Assembly (NCBI GenBank): GCA_947488595.1
Contig: CANKZI010000025.1
Coordinates: 1-36,724, forward strand
From: Flavobacteriaceae bacterium
Lineage (GTDB): Bacteria; Bacteroidota; Bacteroidia; Flavobacteriales; Flavobacteriaceae
Length of the DNA: 36,724 nucleotides
Direction of reading: 5' to 3'
Position numbers and translations under genes: made by a program. Positions 25,833 through 35,263 of the stretch are shown here, one piece after another; position 1 is the first letter of the stretch; each line of letters begins with the position of its first letter. Below the pieces are notes generated by a model that was not told the origin of the DNA, searched no databases, and was given only the letters and a program-made list of their open reading frames with translations.

Positions 25833-26705
25833 TTAACCTAAAACCTCTTTTACTTTTTTTCCAATTTCAGCAGGTGAATCTACCACGTGAATACCGCAAG
25901 CTCTCATGATCGCTTTTTTAGCTTCGGCAGTATCATCAGCGCCACCAACTATCGCTCCAGCATGCCCCATTGTTCTACCTTTTGGAGCGGTTTCACCAGC
26001 GATAAATCCTACAACTGGTTTGCGGTTGCCATCGGCTTTGATCCATTGGGCAGCATCTGCTTCCAGTTGTCCGCCAATTTCACCAATCATGACAATACAT
26101 TTGGTTTCGTCATCTTTCATTAGCAATTCGACTGCCTCTTTAGTTGTGGTTCCGATGATTGGATCACCACCAATTCCGATAGCTGTAGTAATACCAAGAC
26201 CTTGTTTTACCACTTGATCAGCCGCTTCATAGGTCAAAGTCCCCGATTTAGAAACGATGCCTACCGTTCCTTTTTTGAAAACAAATCCTGGCATGATGCC
26301 TACTTTGGCTTCGCCTGGCGTAATTACTCCTGGACAGTTTGGACCAATTAAACGACAGTTTTTATTTTTGATGTATTCATAAGCTTTGATCATATCGGCA
26401 ACCGGAATGCCTTCGGTTATGGCTATAATCACTTTGATACCTGCATCGGCAGCTTCCATAATGGCATCAGCAGCAAAAGCTGGTGGTACAAAAATAATGG
26501 TAGTATCTGCGCCAGCTTGTTCAACAGCGTCTTTTACGGTATTAAAAACAGGACGTTCCAAATGCGTGGTTCCACCTTTTCCAGGTGTTACACCACCAAC
26601 TACATTGGTGCCATATTCAATCATTTGTGAAGCGTGAAAGGTACCTTCGCTACCTGTAAAACCTTGAACAATTATTTTTGAATCTTTGTTGACTAAAACA
26701 CTCAT
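25833..26705 (-). CDS. sucD: Succinate--CoA ligase, alpha subunit
   Basis: SucD, with SucB-type SucC as partner, converts succinyl-CoA to succinate with ATP or GTP formation in the TCA cycle. The CoA-binding N-terminal part has [19 protein letters not shown], the domain junction has [18 protein letters not shown], and the phosphorylated histidine is His248 in [10 protein letters not shown]. The 290-residue length is standard. The beta subunit gene sucC is not in the window, as is usual for Bacteroidota. It has a promoter box 36 bp upstream and a terminator downstream, so it is probably monocistronic. Confidence 0.96.
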   Translation of the reverse strand: MSVLVNKDSKIIVQGFTGSEGTFHASQMIEYGTNVVGGVTPGKGGTTHLERPVFNTVKDAVEQAGADTTIIFVPPAFAADAIMEAADAGIKVIIAITEGIPVADMIKAYEYIKNKNCRLIGPNCPGVITPGEAKVGIMPGFVFKKGTVGIVSKSGTLTYEAADQVVKQGLGITTAIGIGGDPIIGTTTKEAVELLMKDDETKCIVMIGEIGGQLEADAAQWIKADGNRKPVVGFIAGETAPKGRTMGHAGAIVGGADDTAEAKKAIMRACGIHVVDSPAEIGKKVKEVLG

Positions 26706-26740
26706 GATATTTATTTTAAATTGTTTTTGTAATTGTGATG

Positions 26741-26748
26741 CAAAAATA
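26741..26748 (-). promoter_or_regulatory. Bacteroidota -7 promoter box (TATTTTTG)
   Basis: Minus-strand TATTTTTG, an exact TAnnTTTG match, 36 bp before the sucD ATG. Confidence 0.5.
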
Positions 26749-26826
26749 GGTTTTTGAAGGCAATATTTAAAGTCTTTTTAGTAAAAATATAAGTAGTTTG
26801 GTTATCCGTTTTATTTGTAATACAAT

Positions 26827-27277
26827 TTACTTATAATACTTAACAAATTCGGGAGTAAAAGGATATTGATAGATGCAAAAAGTGGCTTTCGTATTTGGTT
26901 TTTTGCCTTTCAATTGAAGCATGATATCAAAAAAACACATTCTTTGGTGTAAACCACAATAATCAACTTTTTCAATGCCCAAATATTAGTGTTGATTACT
27001 TTATTGGTTTTGCGATAAGTGAATTTGCTCGTAAAAAATGGAATTAATGTTATGCCTAAAATAATTGCAAATAATAGTAGTAAATGAACTGTATTGGGTA
27101 GGTTTTGTTGAAAATCAAATGGTGCGTTAAAAGAAATAGTCGGCCAGTATACCAAAGTTCAAAACTGAATATTTTGAAAAAAAACAAAATACACAAGTAA
27201 ATATTATGATTAAGCTTTGTGCGTTGAAGGGTGCTTTTAAATATAATACCAAATATTTATTATGTTTATCTAGTAAT
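26827..27277 (-). pseudogene. Frameshifted remnant of a membrane protein gene
   Basis: Three consecutive open segments on the minus strand join if two frameshifts are allowed. The first (about 27277 down to a TAA at 27127-27129) gives a hydrophobic helix around SLIIIFTCVFCFFSKY. The second is in another frame (about 27128 down to about 26995) with NAPFDFQQNLPNTVHLLLL and a helix, then FTYRKTNKVINTN. The third returns to the first frame and reads KVDYCGLHQRMCFFD, QLKGKKPNTKATF and TPEFVKYYK, to TAA at 26827. The amino-acid composition looks coding throughout. No start codon is evident near 27277, where the NTF2-like gene ends. I do not recognise the family. Confidence 0.5.
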
Positions 27278-27278
27278 C

Positions 27279-27641
27279 TTAAAATAGTTGACTGATTTGA
27301 TAACCTCTAAATAATTTATCATCTTTAATTTCCCAAATGACAAAAAAATGTGCCAAAAGCATTTCTTCTCTAGGATTTTCGATGGTTTTCACATAATGCG
27401 AATAGCGTACTGCGATTGTATCGTCTTCTTTTATCAAATGGCTGATGCGCACTTTTGACCGCACATATGCACGACTCAATTCATCCGCCATGTTCAACAA
27501 TTCTTGACGGCTCATTTTAATAAAACCTTTGCTACTATTCCATTCTAAAACCACTTCAGGATGCAAAAAAGTATCCAAAACCTCACTATTAATGAACGCA
27601 TCCGATTTGTAAAAATCTTGAATCATTTTTTTAGTAGCCAT
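27279..27641 (-). CDS. NTF2-like (SnoaL-type) small protein
   Basis: The 120-residue cytoplasmic protein has the pattern of the nuclear-transport-factor-2-like fold: an N-terminal helix (MIQDFYKSDAFINSEVLDTFLHPEVV), then LEWNSSKGFIKMSRQEL and a set of beta strands (TIAVRYSHYVKTI, HFFVIWEIKDDKLFRGYQISQ). Such proteins can be enzymes or ligand binders; no catalytic residue set is clear. It begins 2 bp after the LpxD paralogue stop on the same strand, so the two are almost certainly co-transcribed and translationally coupled. Confidence 0.8.
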   Translation of the reverse strand: MATKKMIQDFYKSDAFINSEVLDTFLHPEVVLEWNSSKGFIKMSRQELLNMADELSRAYVRSKVRISHLIKEDDTIAVRYSHYVKTIENPREEMLLAHFFVIWEIKDDKLFRGYQISQLF

Positions 27642-27643
27642 AA

Positions 27644-28573
27644 CTATTTTAATTTATTGAGTATTTCTGGAATCTTTTTAATATTCGCCAATTGCTTCAA
27701 TTTTTCACGTGATTCTTCAATAGGTGTACCAAAATAGGTTTTGCCACCTTCGACCGATTTGGTAACGCCTGTTTGCCCTAATATTACGGCTTTTGTTCCG
27801 ATGGTAATACCGCTTGTGGTGCCAACTTGTCCCCAAATGGTAACCTCGTCTTCGATAATTACACAACCAGCAATGCCCGTTTGTGAGGCAATCAAACATT
27901 TTTTACCGATGACCGTATCATGGCCCACATGTACTTGGTTGTCTATTTTAGTGCCTTCGCCAATTGTAGTATCTCCAGTAACGCCTTTATCTATAGTACA
28001 AAGTGCGCCAATACCAACATTATTTTCGATAACAACGCGACCGCCCGAAAGCAATTGGTCAAAACCATCAGGACGTTTTTTATAATAAAACGCATCGGCC
28101 CCCAAAATAGTTCCGGAATGTATGATAACATTATCACCAATTACGGTATGGTCATAAATGGTAACATTGGCATGAATCAAACAATTTTTACCAATAACAG
28201 CATGATTACCGATAAAGGTATTGGGCTGGATTACGGTGCCTTCGCCTATTTTTGCTGAATTCGAAATTGAAATGTTTGCCGCTTCAAAAGGTTTGAAATA
28301 TTGGGTCAGTTTATTAAAATCGCGAAAGGGATCATCCGAAATTAATAATGCTTTGCCGTCTGGACAAGCTACTTTTTTATTGATTAAAACAATGGTTGCT
28401 TTTGACTGCAAAGCCTTGTCGTAATATTTAGGATGGTCAACAAAAACAATATCGCCTTGTGTTACAACATGAATTTCATTCATACCAAAAACCTCGAAAT
28501 TCTTGTCGCCGATAAATTCGCACTGGAGCAATTTTGCAATTTCTTCTAAAGAATATACTTTTGGGAATTTCAT
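27644..28573 (-). CDS. LpxD-like acyltransferase, second copy
   Basis: The 309-residue protein is a left-handed beta-helix acyltransferase related to LpxD, with an N-terminal UDP-GlcNAc-binding-type domain (about residues 1-100) and about ten hexapeptide repeats ([19 protein letters not shown] and following). His218 in [10 protein letters not shown] aligns with the catalytic His of LpxD. The motif that in LpxD reads GADGFGFAP is here GADAFYYKK, and the C-terminus is shorter, ending [11 protein letters not shown]. It may act on another sugar nucleotide or be a second LpxD for different acyl chains. It lies in the lipid A gene block, 69 bp after efp. Confidence 0.85.
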   Translation of the reverse strand: MKFPKVYSLEEIAKLLQCEFIGDKNFEVFGMNEIHVVTQGDIVFVDHPKYYDKALQSKATIVLINKKVACPDGKALLISDDPFRDFNKLTQYFKPFEAANISISNSAKIGEGTVIQPNTFIGNHAVIGKNCLIHANVTIYDHTVIGDNVIIHSGTILGADAFYYKKRPDGFDQLLSGGRVVIENNVGIGALCTIDKGVTGDTTIGEGTKIDNQVHVGHDTVIGKKCLIASQTGIAGCVIIEDEVTIWGQVGTTSGITIGTKAVILGQTGVTKSVEGGKTYFGTPIEESREKLKQLANIKKIPEILNKLK

Positions 28574-28591
28574 AGTTTTATTATAAATATG

Positions 28592-28646
28592 AAAATTAGA
28601 AAATTAGCAATCCTGAAATTATCTAATTTTCTAATTTTCTAATTAC
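28592..28646. repeat. 16-bp perfect inverted repeat between efp and the LpxD-like gene
   Basis: AAAATTAGAAAATTAG (28592-28607) is the exact reverse complement of CTAATTTTCTAATTTT (28623-28638), with a 15-nt loop. A further CTAATT overlaps the efp stop region. The hairpin is AT-only except for one G or C per unit and could affect read-through from efp. Confidence 0.75.
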
Positions 28647-29209
28647 TCTTTCACACGTTCCATATAAGAACCGGTGTTGGTATCAATCTTGATTTTGTCA
28701 CCTTCGTTGATAAACAATGGAACATTTACTGTAGCACCTGTTTCAACCGTTGCGGGTTTTGTTGCGTTGGTCGAGGTATTGCCTTTAACTCCTGGCTCTG
28801 AATAAGTTACAACAAGTACTACTGAAGCGGGCATGTCAACAGATAATGGCAAATCGGTTTCGGTATTGATACTGATCATTACGTTCTCGCCTTCTTTTAA
28901 CAAATCTGGCGCATCCAAGATGGCTTTATTAAGAGATATTTGTTCAAAAGATTCCACATTCATAAAATGATACAAGTCACCTTCTGGATATAAGAATTGA
29001 AATTTATGGTTTTCTACTCTGATTTCTTCAATTTTATGACCTGCAGAAAAGGTATTGTCTAGCACTTTTCCGTTGGTTAAGCTTTTTAATTTTGTTCTTA
29101 CAAATGCTGGACCTTTGCCTGGTTTAACATGTAAAAATTCGATTATTTTGTAAATATCGTTGTTGAATTTGATGCACAATCCGTTTTTAATATCTGAAGT
29201 AGATGCCAT
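28643..29209 (-). CDS. efp: Elongation factor P
   Basis: EF-P helps the ribosome through stalled proline runs by contacting the peptidyl-tRNA. The 188-residue product has the three beta-barrel domains of the family. The tip loop KPGKGPAFVR carries Lys32, the residue that is modified in many bacteria, and YSEPGVKGNTSTNATKPATVETG is the characteristic domain II-III junction. FINEGDKIKIDTNTGSYMERV at the C-terminus is the classical EF-P end. Length is standard. It lies between lpxA and the second LpxD-like gene in the same direction. Confidence 0.96.
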   Translation of the reverse strand: MASTSDIKNGLCIKFNNDIYKIIEFLHVKPGKGPAFVRTKLKSLTNGKVLDNTFSAGHKIEEIRVENHKFQFLYPEGDLYHFMNVESFEQISLNKAILDAPDLLKEGENVMISINTETDLPLSVDMPASVVLVVTYSEPGVKGNTSTNATKPATVETGATVNVPLFINEGDKIKIDTNTGSYMERVKE

Positions 29210-29288
29210 TATTTTTGTTTTAGATTATTTATTTTGATTTTAGCTGTTAATTTTTTTTTACTTTTCGAGTTTCGCTACTGACTTTTGA

Positions 29289-30074
29289 TTAATAATTACC
29301 GGAGTAACCTTTCATTACACCTCGAGAAGAATTTCGGATAAAATCTAAAATCTCATCACGTTCAGGAGTAGCTTCCATTTCCGCCTCGATAATACTAACC
29401 GCTTGCGAAGTGTTGTAATTTTTTTGGTATAGAATTCGGTAAATATCTTGTATTTCTTTGATTTTTTCAGTTGTAAAGCCCCTTCTTCTTAATCCAACGG
29501 AATTAATCCCAACATAAGACAACGGCTCTTTTGCCGCTTTTGTAAACGGCGGTACATCTTTTCTAACCAATGAACCACCAGAAATCATGGCATGGTCACC
29601 AATATGAATGAATTGATGAATGGCAGCCAATCCGCCAATAATGGCAAATTTTCCAACGGTTACATGTCCAGCCAAAGCTACGCCATTCACAATAATAGCG
29701 TTGTCGCCAATATGACAATCGTGCGCAATATGCGCTGTCGCCATTACCAAACAATTGTTACCCAATGTGGTTTGTCCTGACGCAATCGTACCTCTATTTA
29801 TAGTAACACATTCTCTAATAGTGCAATTATCACCTATTATTGCTAAAGAATCTTCGCCTCCAAATTTCAAATCTTGTGGAACTGCAGAAATCACAGCGCC
29901 TGGAAAAATATTACAGTTTTTGCCTATTCTTGCGCCTTCCATAATGGTAACATTAGAACCAATCCAAGTGCCATCGCCAATAATAACATTATTATGAATG
30001 GTTGTAAAAGGTTCAATTACTACATTTTTAGCGATTTTAGCGCCAGGATGAACATAAGCTAATGGTTGATTCAT
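29289..30074 (-). CDS. lpxA: Acyl-ACP--UDP-N-acetylglucosamine O-acyltransferase
   Basis: LpxA catalyses the first step of lipid A synthesis, adding a 3-hydroxyacyl chain to UDP-GlcNAc. The 261-residue chain consists of a left-handed beta-helix of hexapeptide repeats (about residues 8-185) and a helical C-terminal domain (RRRGFTTEKIKEIQDIYRILY). His118 in AHIAHDCHIGDNAIIVN aligns with the catalytic His125 of E. coli. The loop GAVISAVPQDLKFGGEDS is the standard LpxA insertion. It follows lpxC/fabZ by 57 bp in the same direction. Confidence 0.95.
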   Translation of the reverse strand: MNQPLAYVHPGAKIAKNVVIEPFTTIHNNVIIGDGTWIGSNVTIMEGARIGKNCNIFPGAVISAVPQDLKFGGEDSLAIIGDNCTIRECVTINRGTIASGQTTLGNNCLVMATAHIAHDCHIGDNAIIVNGVALAGHVTVGKFAIIGGLAAIHQFIHIGDHAMISGGSLVRKDVPPFTKAAKEPLSYVGINSVGLRRRGFTTEKIKEIQDIYRILYQKNYNTSQAVSIIEAEMEATPERDEILDFIRNSSRGVMKGYSGNY

Positions 30075-30131
30075 CTATTATATCGGTTAAATTATTTTGC
30101 TATTTATGTTTTAATAAAACGATAAACACTG

Positions 30132-31520
30132 TTATTGTTTTTTAGCTATTTGTGCCATTAATTCGGCTTCGGCCACCAATTTGCCATTGGCATAGGCTTT
30201 GGCTTGCATGTGACAAATACCTCTTCGGATGGGCGTAATCAAGTCGCACTTAAAAATTAGGGTATCGCCCGGCAATACTTTGTGTTTGAACTTGACATTA
30301 TCGATTTTCATGAAAAAAGTCAGATAATTTTCGGGATCAGGAACCGTGCTCAAAACCAAAATTCCTCCGGTTTGTGCCATGGCTTCAACGATGATGACAC
30401 CTGGCATTACTGGTGCTTCTGGAAAGTGACCTGTAAAGTAACTTTCGTTCATTGTTACGTTCTTCATTCCGACCACATGACTTTCCGACATTTCAATGAT
30501 CCTATCGATAAATAAAAATGGTGGACGGTGTGGCAAAATACTCATAATTTTATGAATATCCATCAATGGCTCTTGGTTCAAATCAAAAACCGGCACATAA
30601 TTGCGTTGTTCAATTTTTATAATTTTTGCCATTTTTTTTGCAAATTGGGTATTGACATAATGTCCGGGTTTGTTGGCAATTACTTTTCCTTTGATGCGAA
30701 CTCCTATTAAAGCCAAATCGCCAATAACATCAAGTAGTTTGTGACGTGCAGCTTCGTTGGGATAATGCAAGGTAAGATTGTCTAAAATACCGTTGGGTTT
30801 TACTGAAATTTTGTCTTTCCCGAATGCAACTTTAAGACTTTCCATGGTCGATTCGGAAATTTCTTTGTCAACATAAACGATGGCGTTATTAAGATCGCCT
30901 CCTTTTATCAATCCGTTTTCCAGCAATGATTCGAGTTCATGAAGAAAACTAAACGTTCTGGCATCGGCAATCTCTTTCTTGAAATCGCTAATGCTCTTCA
31001 TAGTAGCGTTTTGAGTACCAAGTACTTTTGTGCCAAAATCCACCATGGTGGTTACTTGATAATCGTCGCATGGCATGAGCAAAATTTCGCTTCCTGTTGC
31101 TTCGTCAATAAAAGATATAACTTCTTTAACAACATAGAATTTGCGTTCTGCCTCTTGCTCAACCACTTCGGCCTTTTCAATCGCTTCGACAAAATATTTC
31201 GAAGAACCATCCATTATTGGTGGCTCTGAAGCATCGAGTTCAATAATTACGTTATCGACATCGCAACCAACAAATGCGGCTAAAACGTGCTCTGAAGTTT
31301 GAATTTTTACTCCTAATTTTTCGAGATTCGTGCCTCTTTGCGTATTAACCACATAGCTGGCATCGGCTTCGATAACAGGTTGCCCTTCCAAATCAACCCT
31401 TACAAACGTAAATCCGTTGTTAATAGGAGCGGGTTTGAAAGTCATTTTGACTTCTTTTCCTGTATGAAGACCAACGCCTGTTAGTGAAATTTCGGTTTTG
31501 ATGGTTTTTTGCTTAACCAT
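30132..31520 (-). CDS. lpxC/fabZ: Bifunctional LpxC deacetylase / FabZ dehydratase
   Basis: This 462-residue fusion performs two steps: zinc-dependent deacetylation of UDP-3-O-acyl-GlcNAc (lipid A synthesis) and dehydration of 3-hydroxyacyl-ACP (fatty-acid synthesis). LpxC covers about residues 1-305, with zinc ligands His78, His260 and Asp264, neighbouring Glu77 in SEHVLAAF, and His287 in NKPGHYVN. FabZ covers about 315-462, with LPHRPPFLFIDRI and catalytic His365 in GHFPEAPVMPG and Glu379. The fused arrangement is known in Bacteroidota. It lies between lpxD (38 bp upstream) and lpxA (57 bp downstream). Both active sites look intact. Confidence 0.96.
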   Translation of the reverse strand: MVKQKTIKTEISLTGVGLHTGKEVKMTFKPAPINNGFTFVRVDLEGQPVIEADASYVVNTQRGTNLEKLGVKIQTSEHVLAAFVGCDVDNVIIELDASEPPIMDGSSKYFVEAIEKAEVVEQEAERKFYVVKEVISFIDEATGSEILLMPCDDYQVTTMVDFGTKVLGTQNATMKSISDFKKEIADARTFSFLHELESLLENGLIKGGDLNNAIVYVDKEISESTMESLKVAFGKDKISVKPNGILDNLTLHYPNEAARHKLLDVIGDLALIGVRIKGKVIANKPGHYVNTQFAKKMAKIIKIEQRNYVPVFDLNQEPLMDIHKIMSILPHRPPFLFIDRIIEMSESHVVGMKNVTMNESYFTGHFPEAPVMPGVIIVEAMAQTGGILVLSTVPDPENYLTFFMKIDNVKFKHKVLPGDTLIFKCDLITPIRRGICHMQAKAYANGKLVAEAELMAQIAKKQ

Positions 31521-31558
31521 TGTTATAGATGTTTTTTGTTTGTAATTGTTATGTAATT

Positions 31559-32578
31559 TTATTGTATTTTCTTTTTTAACGCTTCTACTTCGCTAACTAT
31601 TTTTGGCAAATTTCTGAAATGAACATACGATTTACTAAAATCGTTATAACCAAAAGCGGGACTTCCTTGCACAATTTCGTCATCTTTGATATTGCGTCCG
31701 ATTCCGGATTGTGCTTGAATGCGAATATTATTCCCTAACACCAAATGTCCAGCGATACCAACTTGACCACCAATCATGCAATTTTTTCCAATTTTGGTTG
31801 ATCCTGCAACTCCCGTCTGCGCCGCAATAACAGTATTTTCGCCAATCTCAACATTGTGAGCAATCTGAATTTGATTGTCGAGCTTCACTCCTTTTCGGAT
31901 AATTGTTGAACCCATTGTTGCGCGATCGATTGTTGTTGCAGCGCCAACATCGACATGGTCTTCTAAAATCACGTTGCCAATTTGTGGAATTTTAGTGTAA
32001 CTTCCGTCTTCATTGGGTGCAAAACCAAAACCATCTGCGCCGATAATGGCACCAGAATGAATCGTGCAATGGTTACCAATTTTTGATTCCGAATACACTT
32101 TCGCCCCAGCAAAAATAATTACATTATTTCCAATTTCAACATTATCTCCAATAAAAGAATTTGGGTATACCTTAACATCGTTACCAATTGTTACATTATT
32201 GCCAATGTAACTAAAACTTCCAAGATATAGATTTTTACCATATTTTACATTTTCGGCAATGACCGAAGGTTGTTCAATTCCGCTTTTATTGTGTTTCACT
32301 TGGTCATAAAAAGTAAGAATTTTAGAAAAAGCACCATAAGCATCCTCAACCTTGATTAAAGTAGTGGCAATTGGTCCATCTGCCACAAAAGTATTATTGA
32401 CTATGGTCACAGAAGCTTGAGTAGAATAAATAAAATTAAGGTATTTTGGATTCGAAAGAAAAGTCAATGAACCATCGGTTCCTTCCTCAATTTTTGATAG
32501 CTTGAAAACTTCCACATTTGGATTGCCAACGACTTCGCCTTCTAAAATACCTGCTATTTGTGCTGCTGTAAATTTCAT
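31559..32578 (-). CDS. lpxD: UDP-3-O-(3-hydroxyacyl)glucosamine N-acyltransferase
   Basis: LpxD adds the second hydroxyacyl chain in lipid A synthesis. The 339-residue product has the uridine-binding N-terminal domain (about 1-100, with [17 protein letters not shown] [14 protein letters not shown]), a long hexapeptide beta-helix, GADGFGFAP at 180-188, and catalytic His241 in [23 protein letters not shown]-terminal helix ends the chain ([12 protein letters not shown]). The frame extends upstream to an ATG at 32605, but [10 protein letters not shown] at 32578 is the family N-terminus. It is the first gene of the lipid A block, with a promoter box about 96 bp upstream. Confidence 0.95.
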   Translation of the reverse strand: MKFTAAQIAGILEGEVVGNPNVEVFKLSKIEEGTDGSLTFLSNPKYLNFIYSTQASVTIVNNTFVADGPIATTLIKVEDAYGAFSKILTFYDQVKHNKSGIEQPSVIAENVKYGKNLYLGSFSYIGNNVTIGNDVKVYPNSFIGDNVEIGNNVIIFAGAKVYSESKIGNHCTIHSGAIIGADGFGFAPNEDGSYTKIPQIGNVILEDHVDVGAATTIDRATMGSTIIRKGVKLDNQIQIAHNVEIGENTVIAAQTGVAGSTKIGKNCMIGGQVGIAGHLVLGNNIRIQAQSGIGRNIKDDEIVQGSPAFGYNDFSKSYVHFRNLPKIVSEVEALKKKIQ

Positions 32579-32673
32579 CTTATCTGGTTGTGTTTTCCAT
32601 TTCAATAAGAATTCAATAACTATTGGATAGCATTTCTTCTTTTGAAAAAATAACGTGGCTTATTTCATTCTGA

Positions 32674-32681
32674 CAAAAATA
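32674..32681 (-). promoter_or_regulatory. Bacteroidota -7 promoter box (TATTTTTG) for the lpx block
   Basis: Minus-strand TATTTTTG, an exact TAnnTTTG match, lies in the gap between the HD-domain gene and lpxD, 96 bp before the lpxD ATG. It may drive the whole lpxD-lpxC/fabZ-lpxA-efp block. Confidence 0.5.
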
Positions 32682-32701
32682 GGGAAAATAGATTTTAATT
32701 G

Positions 32702-33937
32702 TTAATTTTCGACCAGTACTTTTGGAAAACAAAGATAATACTTTGTCACTGGCTTGGTCAATGCTTTCAAATTCAATTGGTCTGATGCGGTCAATACATC
32801 TTCAATGGTCTTGTCTTTTTTTAGAATGCGTATTGGTTCGGCTTCTTTATCATACGCTTGATTTTTAATTTTACCTTTATAAACAAAGTAATTGGCATCA
32901 TGCAATGAAATATTTTGCCATTTAGAAAAAGCGGTTACGTAAATATCAGCATCGTCTTGTGTGAATTTATGTTCTTGAATTTTTATTTTCAACAAATCAC
33001 GATTAATGATCATGCTACTCAAATTGCGCAATACATAATCTTCATGATTTTGCCATGCTTTTATCGCACTAATAATATCAAAATCATCCAATTGTGCAAA
33101 CAAATCGAGTGTCGCATCGTCAAAATTATACGTCTCGATTTTGTTTTCGATAAAAAATTGCAAGGGCTTTGATGCCGACAACTGCATGCCTTTTTGAGTT
33201 AGCTCTTTGGCACGCATCAGTACTTTTGTCAAAATCAATTCGGCTACTAAACTGGTTTTATGCAAATAAGCTTGCCAATACATCAATCGTCTTGCCATCA
33301 AAAATTTTTCGACCGAATAAATGCCTTTTTCTTCAATCACCAAAACGTCATCAACGACATTCATCATCTGTATCAAACGATCAGAATTGATGTTACCTTC
33401 GGCAACTCCTGTATAAAAACTATCTCTTTTTAGATAATCCATGCGGTCCATATCGAGCTGACTCGAAATGAGCTGTAACATGAATTTGCGGTGGTAATCT
33501 CCTTTAAAAATTTGAATCGCCAATGACAACTGACCGTCAAATTCCTTATTTAATTTATTCATAAACAAAAGCGAAATCGCTTCGTGATTGACATTCTCGA
33601 CAATACTGTGTTCCATTGCATGCGAAAACGGACCATGACCGATATCGTGTAATAAAATGGCAACATACAAGGCTCTTTCTTCGGCTTTTGAAATTTTAGT
33701 ACCTTTAAAACGAAGGACTTCAACCGCTTTTTGCATAATGTGCATACAACCCAAAGCATGATGAAAACGTGTGTGATGCGCACCCGGATAAACCAAATAA
33801 GACAATCCCATTTGCGAAATGCGCCTTAATCTTTGAAAATAAGGATGTTGTACCAAATCATAAATTAGCGTGTCTGGAATGGTAATAAAACCGTAAATGG
33901 GATCGTTTAAAATTTTTAACTTGTTGACTTGGCTCAC
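32702..33937 (-). CDS. HD-domain phosphohydrolase (dGTPase/SAMHD1-like)
   Basis: The 411-residue cytoplasmic protein is a metal-dependent phosphohydrolase of the HD superfamily, most like the dNTP triphosphohydrolase group. The signature residues are His60 in TRFHHALGCMH, His97 and Asp98 in LLHDIGHGPFSHAMEH, and the later Asp in SQLDMDRMDYLKRDSFYTGV. The start is a GTG at 33937, chosen because MSQVNKLKILNDPIYGFITIP is the usual N-terminus and a promoter box lies 22 bp upstream. Substrate (dNTP or another nucleotide) is inferred from family only. It precedes lpxD. Confidence 0.9.
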   Translation of the reverse strand: MSQVNKLKILNDPIYGFITIPDTLIYDLVQHPYFQRLRRISQMGLSYLVYPGAHHTRFHHALGCMHIMQKAVEVLRFKGTKISKAEERALYVAILLHDIGHGPFSHAMEHSIVENVNHEAISLLFMNKLNKEFDGQLSLAIQIFKGDYHRKFMLQLISSQLDMDRMDYLKRDSFYTGVAEGNINSDRLIQMMNVVDDVLVIEEKGIYSVEKFLMARRLMYWQAYLHKTSLVAELILTKVLMRAKELTQKGMQLSASKPLQFFIENKIETYNFDDATLDLFAQLDDFDIISAIKAWQNHEDYVLRNLSSMIINRDLLKIKIQEHKFTQDDADIYVTAFSKWQNISLHDANYFVYKGKIKNQAYDKEAEPIRILKKDKTIEDVLTASDQLNLKALTKPVTKYYLCFPKVLVEN

Positions 33938-33959
33938 TTTTGAGTTGAAATTTGGAGCG

Positions 33960-33967
33960 CAAATATA
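33960..33967 (-). promoter_or_regulatory. Bacteroidota -7 promoter box (TATATTTG)
   Basis: Minus-strand TATATTTG, an exact TAnnTTTG match, 22 bp before the GTG start of the HD-domain gene. Confidence 0.5.
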
Positions 33968-34053
33968 AACATTTTGGTTATAAATAAAGCCTTGTCGTTG
34001 GTTGTATGATCAAATTAAAAAAAACTTATTTAACCAAAAACAACTTAATAAAA

Positions 34054-34962
34054 TTACTTTTTTAATAAAAAAACCAAAGGAATCGCTAATCTTTCGTTCC
34101 AAGATTTTTCAGAATGGTCTTTTCCGGTGAAAAATTTTGTTGTCCAGTTCTCGGTAGTAAATCCTTTTTCGCTCATAAGGGCATCTATTTTTTCTTGGAA
34201 AGGCTTGTAATATTGGTCTAAAGTCTGGTCGCCATAATCAAAATAAATTTTATGACTTTTGGGATCAGGCAAATGCAAGCGCAAATAATCCCTGAATTTT
34301 GAAGCCACATCAGCGTCAGCACTTTGGACAATTTTTTCTTTCATAATCATTGGCGTATGCGTTGAAAGACAAGCTGCACCACCAAAAATGCCTGGATATT
34401 CACAAATCGCATACAGCGAAATCAATCCACCCATACTCGAACCTGAAATAAAAGTATGCTTTTTGTCTTTCTTGGTTGCAAATGTTTGGTCTATGAATGG
34501 CTTTAATTCCGATACAATAAATTTCAAATAGTTATCGGCTTGGGGTTTGTTTTTGAGTTGCTCTTCAACAATGATTTTGCGGGTTGCTTCAGGAATATTC
34601 TGAATGATTTTTTGCGGAAAATATTCAGAATGACGAAAATCTCTATTGTTCCATATTCCAACAACAATAAAATTTTGGGTTTTACTCTCTGCCATCAATT
34701 GCCCTGCGATCGCATCAACTTCCCACGCTTGTTTGTTCCAAGTCGTTTGCGGATCATACAACATATTGCCATCGTGCATGTACAAAACCGCATATTTTTG
34801 CTTGTCAGAATAGCCATCCGGCAACCAAACATCGATGTTCCTTGCATCAACAAATTTTGATTTGAATTGTTCAAAACGTTGCAGGGTTCCTGTAGTCACA
34901 GTTGGAATTTGAGCGGTAATACTTATCGTAAAAAACAGCATCAATAGATTGGATCTTCTCAT
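34054..34962 (-). CDS. Secreted alpha/beta-hydrolase esterase (esterase D/Fes-like)
   Basis: The 302-residue enzyme has an N-terminal signal peptide (MRRSNLLMLFFTISITAQ) and an alpha/beta-hydrolase fold of the esterase D family. The nucleophile is Ser176 in FISGSSMGGLISLYA, with His283 in KDHSEKSWNERL as the likely catalytic His and an Asp in YFDYGDQTLDQ as a candidate acid. YAVLYMHDGNMLYDP and FIVVGIWNNRDFRHSEYFP are typical of the group. The frame also opens at an ATG at 34992, but a promoter box overlaps that position, so the start at 34962 is chosen. Substrate (siderophore or carbohydrate ester) is unknown. Confidence 0.88.
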   Translation of the reverse strand: MRRSNLLMLFFTISITAQIPTVTTGTLQRFEQFKSKFVDARNIDVWLPDGYSDKQKYAVLYMHDGNMLYDPQTTWNKQAWEVDAIAGQLMAESKTQNFIVVGIWNNRDFRHSEYFPQKIIQNIPEATRKIIVEEQLKNKPQADNYLKFIVSELKPFIDQTFATKKDKKHTFISGSSMGGLISLYAICEYPGIFGGAACLSTHTPMIMKEKIVQSADADVASKFRDYLRLHLPDPKSHKIYFDYGDQTLDQYYKPFQEKIDALMSEKGFTTENWTTKFFTGKDHSEKSWNERLAIPLVFLLKK

Positions 34963-34991
34963 AAATTTAATTTTTATATTGAACAAAAGCA

Positions 34992-34999
34992 CAAATTTA
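34992..34999 (-). promoter_or_regulatory. Bacteroidota -7 promoter box (TAAATTTG), decides the esterase start
   Basis: Minus-strand TAAATTTG matches TAnnTTTG, 30 bp before the ATG at 34962. It overlaps the alternative ATG at 34992. Confidence 0.5.
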
Positions 35000-35263
35000 A
35001 TTATTTAAAATTGTAGCGCTTGACATTAAATTTTAATTTGTAGTAGAATATTGACTTAATATAAGTAGTTGCAATCAAAGTTGAACATTTTTTCTGCACA
35101 ATTGACTTAGTTTTGTAAATTAATTTTTTGCTGACTTTTTTGGATATTTTATGATTAACTGCAAAAAACGTAAGTTCGTGATGCGTTCTGTCCATTAAGT
35201 ACTATGATGTCTGTTGGTAAAAAATCTTTGTGATTTGTGAACTAAAAAATACGAAAAAACATT
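35000..35263. other. AT-rich intergenic region, nothing identified
   Basis: A minus-strand frame of 64 codons lies here (35001-35195), but it is Lys-rich without domain signal and I do not call it a gene. I see no RNA gene or repeat. Confidence 0.4.

Noticed and set aside
26910..27155. 81-codon frame as an intact gene
   Set aside because: It begins with TTG and its ends do not match the coding signal, which continues in another frame on both sides; a frameshifted remnant fits better.
35001..35195. 64-codon minus-strand frame
   Set aside because: Lys-rich with no domain, membrane or signal pattern and no promoter; probably spurious.
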